Positions 9,666 to 20,689 are shown, counted from the first letter of the stretch. The stretch: DNA of 64,000 nucleotides from Lactiplantibacillus pentosus (GCF_003641185.1 NZ_CP032757.1:496001-560000); one strand, 5' to 3'. Numbers and translations are program-made. Notes: generated by a model from the sequence alone, not told the origin.

Positions 9666-11018
9666 TTAGTGTGGAACGACCAGGCGATCGTTCAAAATGT
9701 ATTGCTGAAATTCTTGATAAATGGGTTTAAATAAATCGCTGTCGGCGTTTTCGCTGAGCATTTCTTTCGGGAAGAAGAAACGTTGGTCCCCCGAAACCTT
9801 GCCAGTGATTGCCCGGACCAGATCGCTGACGGTCGACAGTTCTAAGAGCGAGCCGTCCTTTTGCATCAGTTCAATTTGCGTCCGGGGTTTCTTCATCTTC
9901 GGATCGTAGGCGTCGTACGGCAAATCATAGCTGTCGTTGGTGTCCGTGTAGTAGTGGGCGTCAAATCCGGCTTGTTCGATCAAACGCTGTAAGTCCGGAA
10001 TCAGCGGCTGCGTCGTGGTATCGACCCGTGCTGATTTTAGTGGCCGCCGATCTAGGAACCGGGTGGCGAGGTCGGCCAAGATTTGGTCGTGACTATCGCG
10101 CCAGTGACTGAAATAAGTGTTGAGGACACCGTCGTCTAAACGTAAGTAATCATGTAGTGTAAAGTGATTGTTGAAGAACGGCAGTAACATGACCGGCGTC
10201 GCTTCAGCATCCGCCGCGTGACTTTGGTACAAGTCGTTGGCCCGCTCTAACAGCCGGTCTAAGATGACTTCCATTGACCGTGAGACCGGATGGAAATAGA
10301 CTTGCATGTACATTTGAAAGCGGCTGACGATGTAGTCTTCGACGGCGTGCATGCCTTCCATGGCGAACGTGATTCCGCCTGCGTAAGGCTTCATGACCCG
10401 CAGAATCCGTGTTAGGTCGAAATTACCATAGTTGGTCCCGGTAAAGTAGGAATCCCGCAGCAGGTAATCCATGCGGTCAGCGTCGATTTGACTTGAGATC
10501 ATCTGGACGACCTGTGGATTCGGGTACGTTTTTTGGATAACGGCGGCGACTTGCGCTGGAAAATCTGGTGAGACTTGCCGCAAGACCTGATTGACTTCCG
10601 TTTCTGGCGAGGTAAGGATTTGTACCGTCAAAGCTTCATGGTCCGTGTGGAAGATGTGCTCGAAGGTGTGTGAATAGGGGCCGTGACCAATGTCATGTAA
10701 CAAGGCCGCACACAGGGCAACCAGCCGTTCGTGGTCATCCCAGCCGCCATCGCCAGGAGTGTGGGTCGGATAGTTGCGTTCAAAATTATCGCAGATTCGG
10801 CGCGTGATTTCGTAAACGCCGAGGCAATGACCAAAGCGGGAGTGTTCGGCGCCGTGGAAAGTTAGCGAAGTCGTTCCCAGTTGTTTGATGCGGCGCAGAC
10901 GTTGGAACTCCGAAGTGTTGATCAAATCCAGAATAACTTGATGTTGGATATAAATATAATCATGGACGGGGTCCCGGAAAACTTTCTCCATGGGTAATAA
11001 TTGTTGACGATAGGCCAA
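9666..11018 (-). CDS. HD-domain phosphohydrolase, YwfO-like
   Basis: The 450-residue protein is an HD-superfamily phosphohydrolase related to dGTP triphosphohydrolases. Metal-ligand residues are visible in HSRFGHCLG (about 59-67) and LLHDIGHGPYSHTFEH (H108-D109). The TTG start follows GAAGGA at a normal distance; the next Met (codon 10) has no ribosome site. YwfO-type proteins of Firmicutes hydrolyse (d)NTPs, but the substrate here is inferred. It is upstream of and probably cotranscribed with the HAD phosphatase. Confidence 0.85.
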   Translation of the reverse strand: MAYRQQLLPMEKVFRDPVHDYIYIQHQVILDLINTSEFQRLRRIKQLGTTSLTFHGAEHSRFGHCLGVYEITRRICDNFERNYPTHTPGDGGWDDHERLVALCAALLHDIGHGPYSHTFEHIFHTDHEALTVQILTSPETEVNQVLRQVSPDFPAQVAAVIQKTYPNPQVVQMISSQIDADRMDYLLRDSYFTGTNYGNFDLTRILRVMKPYAGGITFAMEGMHAVEDYIVSRFQMYMQVYFHPVSRSMEVILDRLLERANDLYQSHAADAEATPVMLLPFFNNHFTLHDYLRLDDGVLNTYFSHWRDSHDQILADLATRFLDRRPLKSARVDTTTQPLIPDLQRLIEQAGFDAHYYTDTNDSYDLPYDAYDPKMKKPRTQIELMQKDGSLLELSTVSDLVRAITGKVSGDQRFFFPKEMLSENADSDLFKPIYQEFQQYILNDRLVVPH

Positions 11019-11030
11019 ATTAATTCCTTC

Positions 11031-11137
11031 TTTCAGTCTTTCAATCTTGCAGACTTGCGGTTGTTCGGACTTTCATTTTTTCAAGGGTTCATTTTTTTCA
11101 GTCGTTCAGTCTTTCATTTTTTCAAGGCTTCAAGGTT
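11031..11137. repeat. TTTCA-rich direct repeat
   Basis: The 17-mer CTTTCATTTTTTCAAGG occurs at 11070-11086 and again at 11111-11127, a period of 41 bases. Several further partial TTCAGTCTTTCA units surround it. On the minus strand it reads as repeated TTGAAAAAATGAAAG, lying between the lipL stop and the HD-gene start. Confidence 0.75.
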
Positions 11138-11947
11138 TCAATGATGCAAGCGCTGTTGGCGGCGTTGCATTTGGCGATAGGCCTGACTTAAATGGGCCTG
11201 AAATTCCGGCTCCTCGGTCACGAGCGGGAGACTAGTTGAATCGACCGTGCCGTCCTGGGCGAGTACATGAACGAATTGGGCCTGAGCTTGTTTGACCGTG
11301 TACGTGGGATCGAGTTGTTCCGCGACCGTCGTCATGACGTTCGGGTCGACGGTTGGAAAACGTGAATCTGACTTGCCGGCCAGACTAAGCTGATAAAATT
11401 GCTGAATCAGTTGGCTGCGCGCGGTCTGATTGCCATTGATGCTGACGTATAGCATGATGACTAGCGCGTCGGCTGTTCGGCGTTGTGACATGCCAGCGAT
11501 TTTACGGCCAGCAATGCTCAAGTCGTAATCGCCAGGACAATAGGATTGGGTGATTTCGCCGGTATCGATCTTGAGCGTCGGCCAGACTGCCCGCACGTAA
11601 TCGACCATCAGTTGATAAGCTTCGGTAATCGAATAGCGGTCGCGTTCGGCGGGAAGCAACAGTGACACGTTCAGGACGCCGGGGTCGGCCACGACGGCTA
11701 AGCCCCCAGAGTTGCGTAGCATCACCTGATACCCAGCCTGGCGCAAGTAGGCGAGCCCAGCCGGTAACTGTGGCAAACGTTGGTCTAGTAAGCCGAGAAT
11801 CACGGTTGGCTGCAGTTGCCAGAAGTGGACGATTGGCTGCTGTCGATTGGCGGTCAGCCAAAGTAAGGCGTTCGTATACGCAAAACTATCGAGCATCGCT
11901 GCCGGTTCATAGTTTTGACTCAAAGTTGCAATGGTTGGTTCTGTCAC
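11138..11947 (-). CDS. lipL: Lipoyl/octanoyl transferase, LipL-like
   Basis: The product belongs to the biotin/lipoate ligase fold, with the binding-site segment RNSGGLAVVADPGVLNVSL and a SYCPGDYDLSIAGRKIAG segment. The Cys-Pro-Gly matches the catalytic Cys of LipL octanoyl-[GcvH]:protein transferases rather than ATP-using LplA ligases. Its role would be moving octanoyl/lipoyl groups onto 2-oxoacid dehydrogenases. A longer frame begins at 12049, but TATAAT of a probable minus-strand promoter (12021-12026) lies inside that extension. The GTG at 11947 follows GGGGTG, so the shorter 269-residue form is preferred. Start certainty is moderate. Confidence 0.75.
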   Translation of the reverse strand: MTEPTIATLSQNYEPAAMLDSFAYTNALLWLTANRQQPIVHFWQLQPTVILGLLDQRLPQLPAGLAYLRQAGYQVMLRNSGGLAVVADPGVLNVSLLLPAERDRYSITEAYQLMVDYVRAVWPTLKIDTGEITQSYCPGDYDLSIAGRKIAGMSQRRTADALVIMLYVSINGNQTARSQLIQQFYQLSLAGKSDSRFPTVDPNVMTTVAEQLDPTYTVKQAQAQFVHVLAQDGTVDSTSLPLVTEEPEFQAHLSQAYRQMQRRQQRLHH

Positions 11948-12200
11948 AAAGGTCACCCCGTTAGTCGCTATTACCAAGCAATGGGCGGCTGAACCGCCAT
12001 CATTGCCCGTATCATTATTAATTATACTAGAAATGCAAAGCGGTTGCATTGGGTCGGTCCAATTGTTTTAGTTGATGACGGCTGGCGGGCCCCCAGTACC
12101 CGGAGCTTGAGAGGCATAACCTGTGGGATGGCAGTCCGTTGAGGTCGTCATTGGGTGGAATAAGGCGCTGAACAGTGGGCAGGATTTCTTAGGTTAATTC

Positions 12201-12230
12201 TTAGTTATTTCGGTGCGAATGGCTTATAAT
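12201..12230 (+). promoter_or_regulatory. Promoter for DUF1934-rpoE
   Basis: TTAGTT (12201-12206) and TATAAT (12225-12230) are 18 bases apart, giving a leader of about 90 bases before the DUF1934 gene. The rest of the 11948-12327 intergenic stretch holds only the minus-strand TATAAT noted for lipL. Confidence 0.55.
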
Positions 12231-12327
12231 TGAACAGGAAGTTTTAGGATATAAAGGGACGATAACACGGTGATCCGCGACGGGCGCTTCAGCGTGTCAT
12301 TTCAATTAAGTAACGGGAGGTCCAAGC

Positions 12328-12768
12328 ATGGATGATTTAACAACTGGCGTTCCAGTCGCCATTCATTTGGAGACGCGGGCGCGCCAAGATGGTGAGACGG
12401 CCAACTATGCGTTAGATGTTGATGGTCAATTGGTTCAAATGGGTGGCGCATTTTATTTGCGCTACAAGGAAGTCAATGATGACGAGCCTGATCCGATTCC
12501 AGTGACCATCAAACTCGCGACGAATGGGGACGTGGTCTTGACTCGCAGTGCCGAGAATCGCTTGCGGTTACATTTTTCGAATGGCAAACGGGTGCGGGCT
12601 CATTATCAGACACCGATGGGCATGCTACCAGTTGAGACCGTGACGCCGATGCTACGGGTTCGGCTACGTGAGCGGCCGTTTTCTGGTGAAGTGAATGTGG
12701 ATTACGATTTATACGCCGGGGAACAACTACTTGGTAACTACAAGTTGCGATTGCAATTCACGGCTTAA
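12328..12768 (+). CDS. DUF1934 (YwiB-like) beta-barrel protein
   Basis: The 146-residue protein matches the YwiB/DUF1934 family, a small calycin-like beta-barrel of unknown function. The sequence shows alternating beta-strand patterns and conserved segments FYLRYKE and RLHFSNGKRVRAHYQTPMGM. GGGAGG precedes the ATG. It lies just upstream of rpoE, and this pairing is common in lactobacilli. No catalytic residues can be assigned. Confidence 0.8.
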   Translation: MDDLTTGVPVAIHLETRARQDGETANYALDVDGQLVQMGGAFYLRYKEVNDDEPDPIPVTIKLATNGDVVLTRSAENRLRLHFSNGKRVRAHYQTPMGMLPVETVTPMLRVRLRERPFSGEVNVDYDLYAGEQLLGNYKLRLQFTA

Positions 12769-12812
12769 TTTGGTATGATGTACTATAAACTGTGGAAAGG
12801 ACGTGCACCAGT

Positions 12813-13421
12813 TTGGAACTAAAACAATTTGATGGACAAAAAAAGTCCGAATTATCTTTAATCGAGGTTGCTCACGCAATCTTATCACAACATGGTGATG
12901 TGATGGCTTTTGCCGATTTGACCAACGCTGTGCAATCATATTTAGGTAAAAGCGACGAAGAAATTCGGGAGCGTTTATCACAATTTTATACCGATCTTAA
13001 TATCGATGGTAGTTTCATTTCGCTCGGTGACAATATGTGGGGCCTGCGTGCATGGTACCCATTTGAATCTATTGACGAAGCTGTTATCCATACGGATGAT
13101 GACGAAGATGAAGATCGGCCAAAGCGCAAGAAGCGTAAGAAGGTCAACGCCTTCTTGGCTGACGCCGGGGATGATGACGACGTGATCGATTATGATGACG
13201 ACGATCCCGAAGATGACGACAATTATGATGACGATGATGATCAGGACGACGATGACGATGATTCAGCAAGCAGCAAGTATGATGAACTTGCTGGGGTTGA
13301 TGACACGGATGACGACGTTGCTGATGAGACATTGCCAGATGGCATCGAAGGTCAATTATCAGAGTTAAATGACGATGATGATGACGACTACGATGACGAA
13401 GATGAAGACGAATCCAAATAA
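12813..13421 (+). CDS. rpoE: RNA polymerase delta subunit
   Basis: Delta is a Gram-positive accessory subunit of RNA polymerase that speeds core recycling and tunes promoter sensitivity to initiating NTPs. The 202-residue protein has the folded HARE-HTH domain at about 1-90 (SLIEVAHAILSQHG, DLNIDGSFISLGDNMWGLR). A basic KRKKRKK patch follows, then a C-terminal tail almost entirely Asp/Glu. The start is taken as the TTG at 12813, which gives the family N-terminus MELKQFDG; the longer GTG start at 12792 overlaps the ribosome site. It lies directly before pyrG, as in Bacillus. Confidence 0.93.
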   Translation: MELKQFDGQKKSELSLIEVAHAILSQHGDVMAFADLTNAVQSYLGKSDEEIRERLSQFYTDLNIDGSFISLGDNMWGLRAWYPFESIDEAVIHTDDDEDEDRPKRKKRKKVNAFLADAGDDDDVIDYDDDDPEDDDNYDDDDDQDDDDDDSASSKYDELAGVDDTDDDVADETLPDGIEGQLSELNDDDDDDYDDEDEDESK

Positions 13422-13439
13422 GCTTTTCAGGATTTTTCC

Positions 13440-15209
<1,770 letters not shown>

Positions 15210-15230
15210 ATTCGAAATATAAGTGTTGTC

Positions 15231-15269
15231 AAAAACGCGTACTAGCTGGAATGACTGGTACGCGTTTTT
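15231..15269. terminator. Bidirectional terminator between pyrG and deoR
   Basis: AAAAACGCGTACTAG (15231-15245) pairs with CTGGTACGCGTTTTT (15255-15269). Runs of T follow on both strands and serve the two convergent genes. Confidence 0.88.
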
Positions 15270-15294
15270 GCGTGTTTAGGGGGTGATTGGAATA

Positions 15295-16245
15295 TTAAAG
15301 TGCCAACAATGCGGTAGCGGATTGGCTATCAGTAATCAAGACATTGGCATAGCCACCCATTAAGGCACCGTGAATGGATGGCACTTTCCGACTAGAGCCC
15401 GCTACCAGGATCGCGTATTTTTTATGTTTGAGTGCTTCCAACTGAATCCCGACAGTACGCGCATTGATTGCGGAGTCAGCAATGGTCCCATCTTTGGTAA
15501 TAAACCGAGAGACGATATCACCAACAGAAGAAGTTTGAAGTCGTTTGATTTCTGTAGCGTTTAGGTAGCCTAGATTGAATAACATCGCATCCGAGCGCAC
15601 GGTCCCGCTAGTAAATAGGGCAATATTAGTAGCTTCGCCGGCTTTGATGATTTGGGAAATAAACCGATCGTCGAGGACGATTTTTTTAGTGACGGGGTCA
15701 TCAAAAATTACTGGCAGCGGTAGCGTCACTGCGTTGGTATGATAGGCCGCGCTGAATTTGGTAACGATGTCGTTGGCGAAGTTGTTCATATCAGAGGCAG
15801 CGACACTTCCCTTTAATTGAACGATACGGACGTCGTTACGGGTACTAATATGCAAATGATCGGCAACCGCTTTGATGGTTTTCCCCCAGCTAATCCCGAT
15901 GGAATCATGGTCTTGTACGATGGTCTGCAGATAATCAGCAGTCAGTTCTCCGAGTTTTTCGTTGATGAGTTGACTGTCATTGCTGGCATCAAAACTAATC
16001 AGGACCTTTTTTAAATGATACTTTTGTTCCAACTGTTGCGCTAAAGTCCCTAAGTCTTTCAATGGATCGGCAATTTCAATCTTAACCAGGCCAGTATCTT
16101 TGGCATAACTTAGGAGTCTTGAAATTGTCGGTCGAGAAATTTGGAGTTGCTTGCCAATGTCACTTTGGCTTAGGCCATCCTCATAGTAGAGATGGCAGAC
16201 CTTCAAGGCGAGTTTTACCTTATCTTGATTGATTGCTTTTTCCAT
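15295..16245 (-). CDS. deoR: DeoR repressor, SorC family
   Basis: The 316-residue protein has an N-terminal helix-turn-helix (about 20-45: LSQSDIGKQLQISRPTISRLL) and a C-terminal SorC-type sugar-binding domain that in Bacillus DeoR binds deoxyribose-5-phosphate. It is transcribed divergently from deoC, and the intergenic region carries a near-perfect Bacillus-type DeoR operator at 16474-16487. It is therefore predicted to repress the deoC-deoP-deoX-deoK operon until deoxyribose-5-phosphate accumulates. Despite its name it is not of the E. coli DeoR family. Confidence 0.88.
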   Translation of the reverse strand: MEKAINQDKVKLALKVCHLYYEDGLSQSDIGKQLQISRPTISRLLSYAKDTGLVKIEIADPLKDLGTLAQQLEQKYHLKKVLISFDASNDSQLINEKLGELTADYLQTIVQDHDSIGISWGKTIKAVADHLHISTRNDVRIVQLKGSVAASDMNNFANDIVTKFSAAYHTNAVTLPLPVIFDDPVTKKIVLDDRFISQIIKAGEATNIALFTSGTVRSDAMLFNLGYLNATEIKRLQTSSVGDIVSRFITKDGTIADSAINARTVGIQLEALKHKKYAILVAGSSRKVPSIHGALMGGYANVLITDSQSATALLAL

Positions 16246-16473
16246 ATTCTGACTTCCAATCTGTGAATAACACTTTAATTGTATTCGTTAGTTTATGATT
16301 AATTATTTTTGAAATCATATCGGTTTATCCAGCTACTAATAAGTTGATCAAACAAACCGTTTTCTAGCAGATAAAGGCGATAGTAGTGCGGGTATCTGGT
16401 CAGCTGAACCTGAATCTGATTGCTGAACAGCCCGCTATGGATAGCCCGTTTCAGTATAGCATAAACGTCAGAC

Positions 16474-16524
16474 TGAACAAAATTTCAAATAGCATGTTTA
16501 CAAATGTTCAATTCATGATATACT
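16474..16524 (+). promoter_or_regulatory. deoC promoter and DeoR operator
   Basis: The palindrome TGAACAAAATTTCA (16474-16487) matches the core of the Bacillus DeoR operator, ATTGAACAAAATTTCAAT. A possible half site ATGTTCAAT lies at 16504-16512. TTTACA (16497-16502) and TATACT (16519-16524) are 16 bases apart. The second half site lies between -35 and -10, so bound repressor would block RNA polymerase. Confidence 0.8.
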
Positions 16525-16558
16525 GAGGTTGTTGAAAAAGAAAGGGGTTTCATTAATC

Positions 16559-17206
16559 ATGAAATTGAATCGTTATTTAGATCACACGTTATTAAAACCG
16601 GAAGCGACTGAGCAACAAATTGATCAGGTTGTACGCGAGGCACTCGAAAATCATTTTTATTCAGTCATGGTCAATCCATACTGGGTCAAGCACGTCCATG
16701 CGCAACTTGCTGGTTCGGATGTTGCGACTGCATGCGTGATTGGTTTCCCACTGGGTGCGAATACAACTGCCATTAAAGTTGCGGAAGCTAAGCAAGCGAT
16801 TGCTGACGGCGTGGATGAGCTGGATATGGTGATTAATATCGGCGAATTGAAGGGCGGCCACTATGATGCCGTTCAACAAGATATTGAAAGCGTGGTAACA
16901 GCTGGACATGCAGCTAATAAGGTGGTCAAAGTCATTATTGAAACGGCGCTGTTGACGGATGGGGAAATCGTTAAGGCTAGTGAAATCGTTGCGGATGCTC
17001 ACGCTGATTTTGTGAAGACGTCGACTGGGTTTTCAACCCGGGGTGCTTCGGTTCATGACGTCAGTTTGATGAAGGGTGCCGTTCAGGATCGAATCGGAGT
17101 CAAAGCATCTGGGGGAATCCATACGCGTGATGAAGCATTAGCGATGATTGATGCTGGAGCGACGCGCCTCGGTGTATCAGCAAGTATGGCAATTATTGGT
17201 AAGTAG
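16559..17206 (+). CDS. deoC: Deoxyribose-phosphate aldolase
   Basis: DeoC cleaves 2-deoxyribose-5-phosphate to acetaldehyde and glyceraldehyde-3-phosphate. The 215-residue protein shows the Schiff-base lysine K152 in DFVKTSTGF, the second lysine near 181 in GVKASGGI, and the N-terminal [18 protein letters not shown] precedes the ATG at 16559; a longer frame from 16529 has no ribosome site. It is the first gene of the operon. No phosphopentomutase or nucleoside phosphorylase gene follows, which points to use of free deoxyribose rather than nucleosides. Confidence 0.95.
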   Translation: MKLNRYLDHTLLKPEATEQQIDQVVREALENHFYSVMVNPYWVKHVHAQLAGSDVATACVIGFPLGANTTAIKVAEAKQAIADGVDELDMVINIGELKGGHYDAVQQDIESVVTAGHAANKVVKVIIETALLTDGEIVKASEIVADAHADFVKTSTGFSTRGASVHDVSLMKGAVQDRIGVKASGGIHTRDEALAMIDAGATRLGVSASMAIIGK

Positions 17207-17243
17207 TGATGATTGAATGGTGACGGCACCATTTAAGTATAAA

Positions 17244-17257
17244 AGAAAGCGCTAACA
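17244..17257 (+). promoter_or_regulatory. Candidate cre site in the deo operon
   Basis: AGAAAGCGCTAACA matches the CcpA cre consensus TGWAARCGYTWNCW except for the first base. It lies between deoC and the transporter, so CcpA could limit transport during growth on glucose. Confidence 0.55.
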
Positions 17258-17272
17258 TCAAGGAGGGGAACC

Positions 17273-18637
17273 ATGCAAAAGTTATTTCGGGGTGTGATTA
17301 AGCTATCAGCCCATGAGCAAGACGATGGTTATTTGGATAAAACACCGATTTTCCAGTTCATGTTACTGTCATTGCTCATTCCTTTGTGGGCTGCGGCAGC
17401 CAGCTTAAATAACATTTTAATTACGCAATTTAAGACCATTTTTGAACTGAATAATGCGACGAGTGCCTTAGTCAACAGTGCATTTTATCTGGGCTATTTC
17501 GTCATTGCGATTCCAGCTAGTCGGGTCATCAAAAAGACGTCGTATAAGTTAGCGATTGTAATTGGACTGAGCCTATTTACGATTGGCTGCTTGCTCTTCT
17601 TCCCAGCGTCTCACTTAGCCACATACGGGGTGTTCTTAATTGCATTATTTGCCATTGCATGTGGGCTTAGTTTTCTAGAGACGAGTGCGAATACGTTCAG
17701 TACGTTGATGGGACCTAAGTCAGCCTCAACCGTGCGACTAAATATTTCACAAATCTTTTATCCAATCGGTGCGGTCGTTGGGATCTTGCTGGGTAAGTAT
17801 TTGATTTTCAACGATGGTGCCAGCCTGGCAACGACTATGGCTAAAATGCATGGTGCCGCTCGGTTAGCCTATGGACAGCGGATGTTACAGCAGACACTAC
17901 TCCCATATAAATATCTGATTGTGGTGTTACTAGTTGCGATTTTTATCTTTGTTTTGACGCAATTTCCAAGTGGCAAGCCCAAGCAACGTCCAGATCAAGC
18001 AGCTGCAAAATCAGCCGGTGTCGGTGAAACGCTACGTTATCTGATTCATAATAAGGACTTTATGAAGGGGATTGGTACGGAGTTCGTCTATATGGGCATG
18101 CAGACGGCGGTCTGGGCATACACGATCAACTTGGCGATGAGTTTTAGTAATCGTATCAATGAGCGCGATGCTTCGACCTTTATGATTTATACCTATATTG
18201 CGTTCTTCTGTGGCAAGCTACTAGCGACCGCGTTAATGAAACGGTTTGCAACGTCGCAAGTCCTATTTGGATTTTCAGTCGTGGGAGTCCTCGCATTGGG
18301 TTATGTCACCTTTGTCCCTAATGAATCAGCGGTCTATCTGACGATTTTGGCGAGTGGCTTGTTCGGTCCAGGATGGCCAACGATTTATTCACAAACGCTG
18401 GATACGGTTACTGATAAACGCTACACGGAAACCGCCGGCGCAATCGTCGTCATGTCGATTATTGGTGGTGCCGTGACGCCGCTGATTCAAGGCTTGATTG
18501 CCGATATGACGGGTTCTGTATCGTTGTCATTCATTATCGATGTTATTAGTTTTGCAATTGTAGGTAGTTATGCACTTGGTTACTACAAGCGGCATCAAGC
18601 GGCGAGCGAAGTCACACATATGGAGGAGCTATCATGA
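17273..18637 (+). CDS. deoP: FucP-family sugar:H+ symporter, probable deoxyribose permease
   Basis: The 454-residue major-facilitator protein has about 12 membrane segments and resembles the fucose/H+ symporter (FHS) family, including the early FYLGYF motif and the FLETSANTFSTLMGP segment. Its place between deoC and deoX/deoK mirrors the deoQKPX locus of Salmonella, where the FucP-like DeoP carries 2-deoxyribose. AAGGAGGGG precedes the ATG. Its stop overlaps the deoX start (ATGA). The family is seen in the sequence; the substrate is inferred from context. Confidence 0.8.
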   Translation: MQKLFRGVIKLSAHEQDDGYLDKTPIFQFMLLSLLIPLWAAAASLNNILITQFKTIFELNNATSALVNSAFYLGYFVIAIPASRVIKKTSYKLAIVIGLSLFTIGCLLFFPASHLATYGVFLIALFAIACGLSFLETSANTFSTLMGPKSASTVRLNISQIFYPIGAVVGILLGKYLIFNDGASLATTMAKMHGAARLAYGQRMLQQTLLPYKYLIVVLLVAIFIFVLTQFPSGKPKQRPDQAAAKSAGVGETLRYLIHNKDFMKGIGTEFVYMGMQTAVWAYTINLAMSFSNRINERDASTFMIYTYIAFFCGKLLATALMKRFATSQVLFGFSVVGVLALGYVTFVPNESAVYLTILASGLFGPGWPTIYSQTLDTVTDKRYTETAGAIVVMSIIGGAVTPLIQGLIADMTGSVSLSFIIDVISFAIVGSYALGYYKRHQAASEVTHMEELS

Positions 18638-19650
18638 AAACAATTAAGTTATCGCATCAAATGTTCAGTCAATCAGAGTTTGAACTCTATCAAGATGATA
18701 ATTTCAGCGCTAAAACATTTCTATATCCATCTGGAGTAGAAGGCCTGCGACTGACGAATCAGCGTGGTGAACTAGTTGTGCTGCCATTCATGGGATTGAT
18801 TATCTGGGATGCAGTCTTTGACGGGATTTCCTTGAAAATGAAAGATATGTTCTCCCAACCATTGCCGGGCAAAGGAATCGCCGACACGTATGGCTGCTTC
18901 CAGTTTACGTCCGGATTGCTAGGGAATGGAACGCCTGCACCTGAAGATGATTATCAGTTACACGGCGAATTTCCAACCAGTAAGATGGCCCACGCCTATT
19001 TGACGATTGGTGAAGATACGTTGACGATTCACGCAGATTTTGAATACGTCAAAGGTTTCGGCGATCATTATTTAAGTGAACCTTCTGTTATGATGCGCGC
19101 AAATTCTGGTTTATTTGACATTAACCTAGATGTGACGAACTTGTCGCATGCACAGGCGATGCCGCTTCAGTATATGTGTCATATGAATTATGCCTACGCT
19201 AAGAATGCCCATATTGAACAGAATTTACCGGACGAAGCATTTGAACTCCGACAAACGGTTCCAGCGCACGTCCATCCAACTGATGCATGGTTGGCCTATA
19301 ACGACCAGCTAAAGGCATCTGGAGAATTGATCAATGATTTAACGGATGAAGCGCATTATGATCCCGAGATTGTGTTCTTCTCTCGCGACTTAACCCAGTA
19401 TACCGATGAAGCCGAATTTAGAATGCATTTGGATGACTCACATAACTTTTTGACTAAGTTTAAGACTGAACAGTTTCCAATTGTGACGCGGTGGTTACTC
19501 TACAACGCGGACCAACAAGTTGCTGCGTTTGCCTTACCAGGCACTAGTACACCAGAAGGCAAGGCGGCTGCCACCAAAGCTGGAACGCTAATTATGTTGG
19601 AACCACAAGCAAAACGCCACTTTAGTGTGACGACCGGATTAGAAAAGTAG
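18634..19650 (+). CDS. deoX: DUF4432 aldose-epimerase-like protein
   Basis: The 338-residue protein belongs to the DUF4432 branch of the galactose-mutarotase-like fold (YMCHMNYAYA, PGKGIADTYGCF, and a C-terminal GTSTPEGK-like segment). The equivalent gene in deoxyribose operons is called deoX and is thought to interconvert anomers of the sugar before phosphorylation. The four-base overlap with the transporter gene and the 12-base gap to the kinase indicate one operon. A role as mutarotase is inferred and not established. Confidence 0.72.
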   Translation: MKTIKLSHQMFSQSEFELYQDDNFSAKTFLYPSGVEGLRLTNQRGELVVLPFMGLIIWDAVFDGISLKMKDMFSQPLPGKGIADTYGCFQFTSGLLGNGTPAPEDDYQLHGEFPTSKMAHAYLTIGEDTLTIHADFEYVKGFGDHYLSEPSVMMRANSGLFDINLDVTNLSHAQAMPLQYMCHMNYAYAKNAHIEQNLPDEAFELRQTVPAHVHPTDAWLAYNDQLKASGELINDLTDEAHYDPEIVFFSRDLTQYTDEAEFRMHLDDSHNFLTKFKTEQFPIVTRWLLYNADQQVAAFALPGTSTPEGKAAATKAGTLIMLEPQAKRHFSVTTGLEK

Positions 19651-19662
19651 GGGGACGATAAT

Positions 19663-20586
19663 ATGGCAGATGTTACAGTAATTGGCTCTAATATGATTGA
19701 TTTGACAACTTATATTGGACGGATGCCTGTCGAAGGCGAAACAATCGAGGCACCAGAATTCAACATTGGCTACGGTGGTAAGGGTGCTAATCAAGCTATC
19801 GCGGCGGCACGTCTGGGTTCAGATGTTAATTTTATTACGATGGTTGGTAATGATGGCTTTGGCCAAGAACAACTCGCTAATTATCAAAAAAATGGTATTC
19901 GCACGGATGGCATTGGCATTGGTCACCAAAATAGTGGGGTTGCCCCGATTTTCGTAGATCCAAGCAGTGATAACCGGATTTTGATTATCAAGGGAGCTAA
20001 CAAGGAATTGACTCCCGCTATCTTAGATGAAAAACAGGCGCTAATCAAGAATAGTAAACTAATTGTGTTGCAACAGGAAATTTCACTAGAGACTAATTAT
20101 CACGCCATTGATTTAGCCCAACAGTTCGGGGTACCGGTGCTTCTCAACCCGGCTCCTGCTAACGAGGACTTGAATATCGATTATGTCTCGAAGGTTGCAT
20201 TCTTTACGCCTAATGAAACGGAATTGGCGACGCTGACTGGGTTACCAACAACTAACCTAGATGAGATCAAGGTCGCGGCGCGTGATTTGATTAGTCGTGG
20301 CGTTGAAAACCTGATTATTACGTTGGGGCATAAGGGCGCGCTCTGGGTTACTGAAAACCATGCCGAAATCGTCCCAGGGATGAAGGTCAAAGCAGTTGAT
20401 ACGACTGGCGCTGGGGATTCGTTTATTGGCAGTTTTGCCCATTACTTTGCACAAGGTGAAGCCATCCCCGATGCATTAAAACATGCGAACCAGTATGCAG
20501 CCATGACAGTAATGAAAAAGGGAACCCAAAAGTCATATCCGACAGCGGCAGAACTTTCAGATTTATTAGCTGCTGCAGTGGATTAG
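19663..20586 (+). CDS. deoK: PfkB-family kinase, probable deoxyribokinase
   Basis: The 307-residue protein is a ribokinase-fold sugar kinase with signature 1 GGKGANQAIAAARLG (from residue 38) and signature 2 DTTGAGDSF (246-254), whose D252 is the catalytic base. Ribokinases carry Asn-x-Asp in the first sugar-binding loop (E. coli GSINADH). Here the loop reads GSNMIDL, with Met11 replacing the Asn. A Met in this loop is reported for Salmonella deoxyribokinase, so this supports 2-deoxyribose over ribose. With deoP, deoX and deoC it completes a deoxyribose pathway. Plain ribokinase remains possible. Confidence 0.78.
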   Translation: MADVTVIGSNMIDLTTYIGRMPVEGETIEAPEFNIGYGGKGANQAIAAARLGSDVNFITMVGNDGFGQEQLANYQKNGIRTDGIGIGHQNSGVAPIFVDPSSDNRILIIKGANKELTPAILDEKQALIKNSKLIVLQQEISLETNYHAIDLAQQFGVPVLLNPAPANEDLNIDYVSKVAFFTPNETELATLTGLPTTNLDEIKVAARDLISRGVENLIITLGHKGALWVTENHAEIVPGMKVKAVDTTGAGDSFIGSFAHYFAQGEAIPDALKHANQYAAMTVMKKGTQKSYPTAAELSDLLAAAVD

Positions 20587-20689
20587 ATGAATTGCAAGTG
20601 TTGCCATTATCTGACTAAAACTCAGATGATTGGAACGCTTGCTTTCGTCTGTTCGTGAAAGAATTGGCCATCTAAATTCTGAAATCCGT

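Noticed and set aside
13144..13332. His/Arg-rich minus-strand ORF in rpoE
   Set aside because: It is the complement of the repetitive GAT/GAC codons of the acidic tail of the delta subunit.
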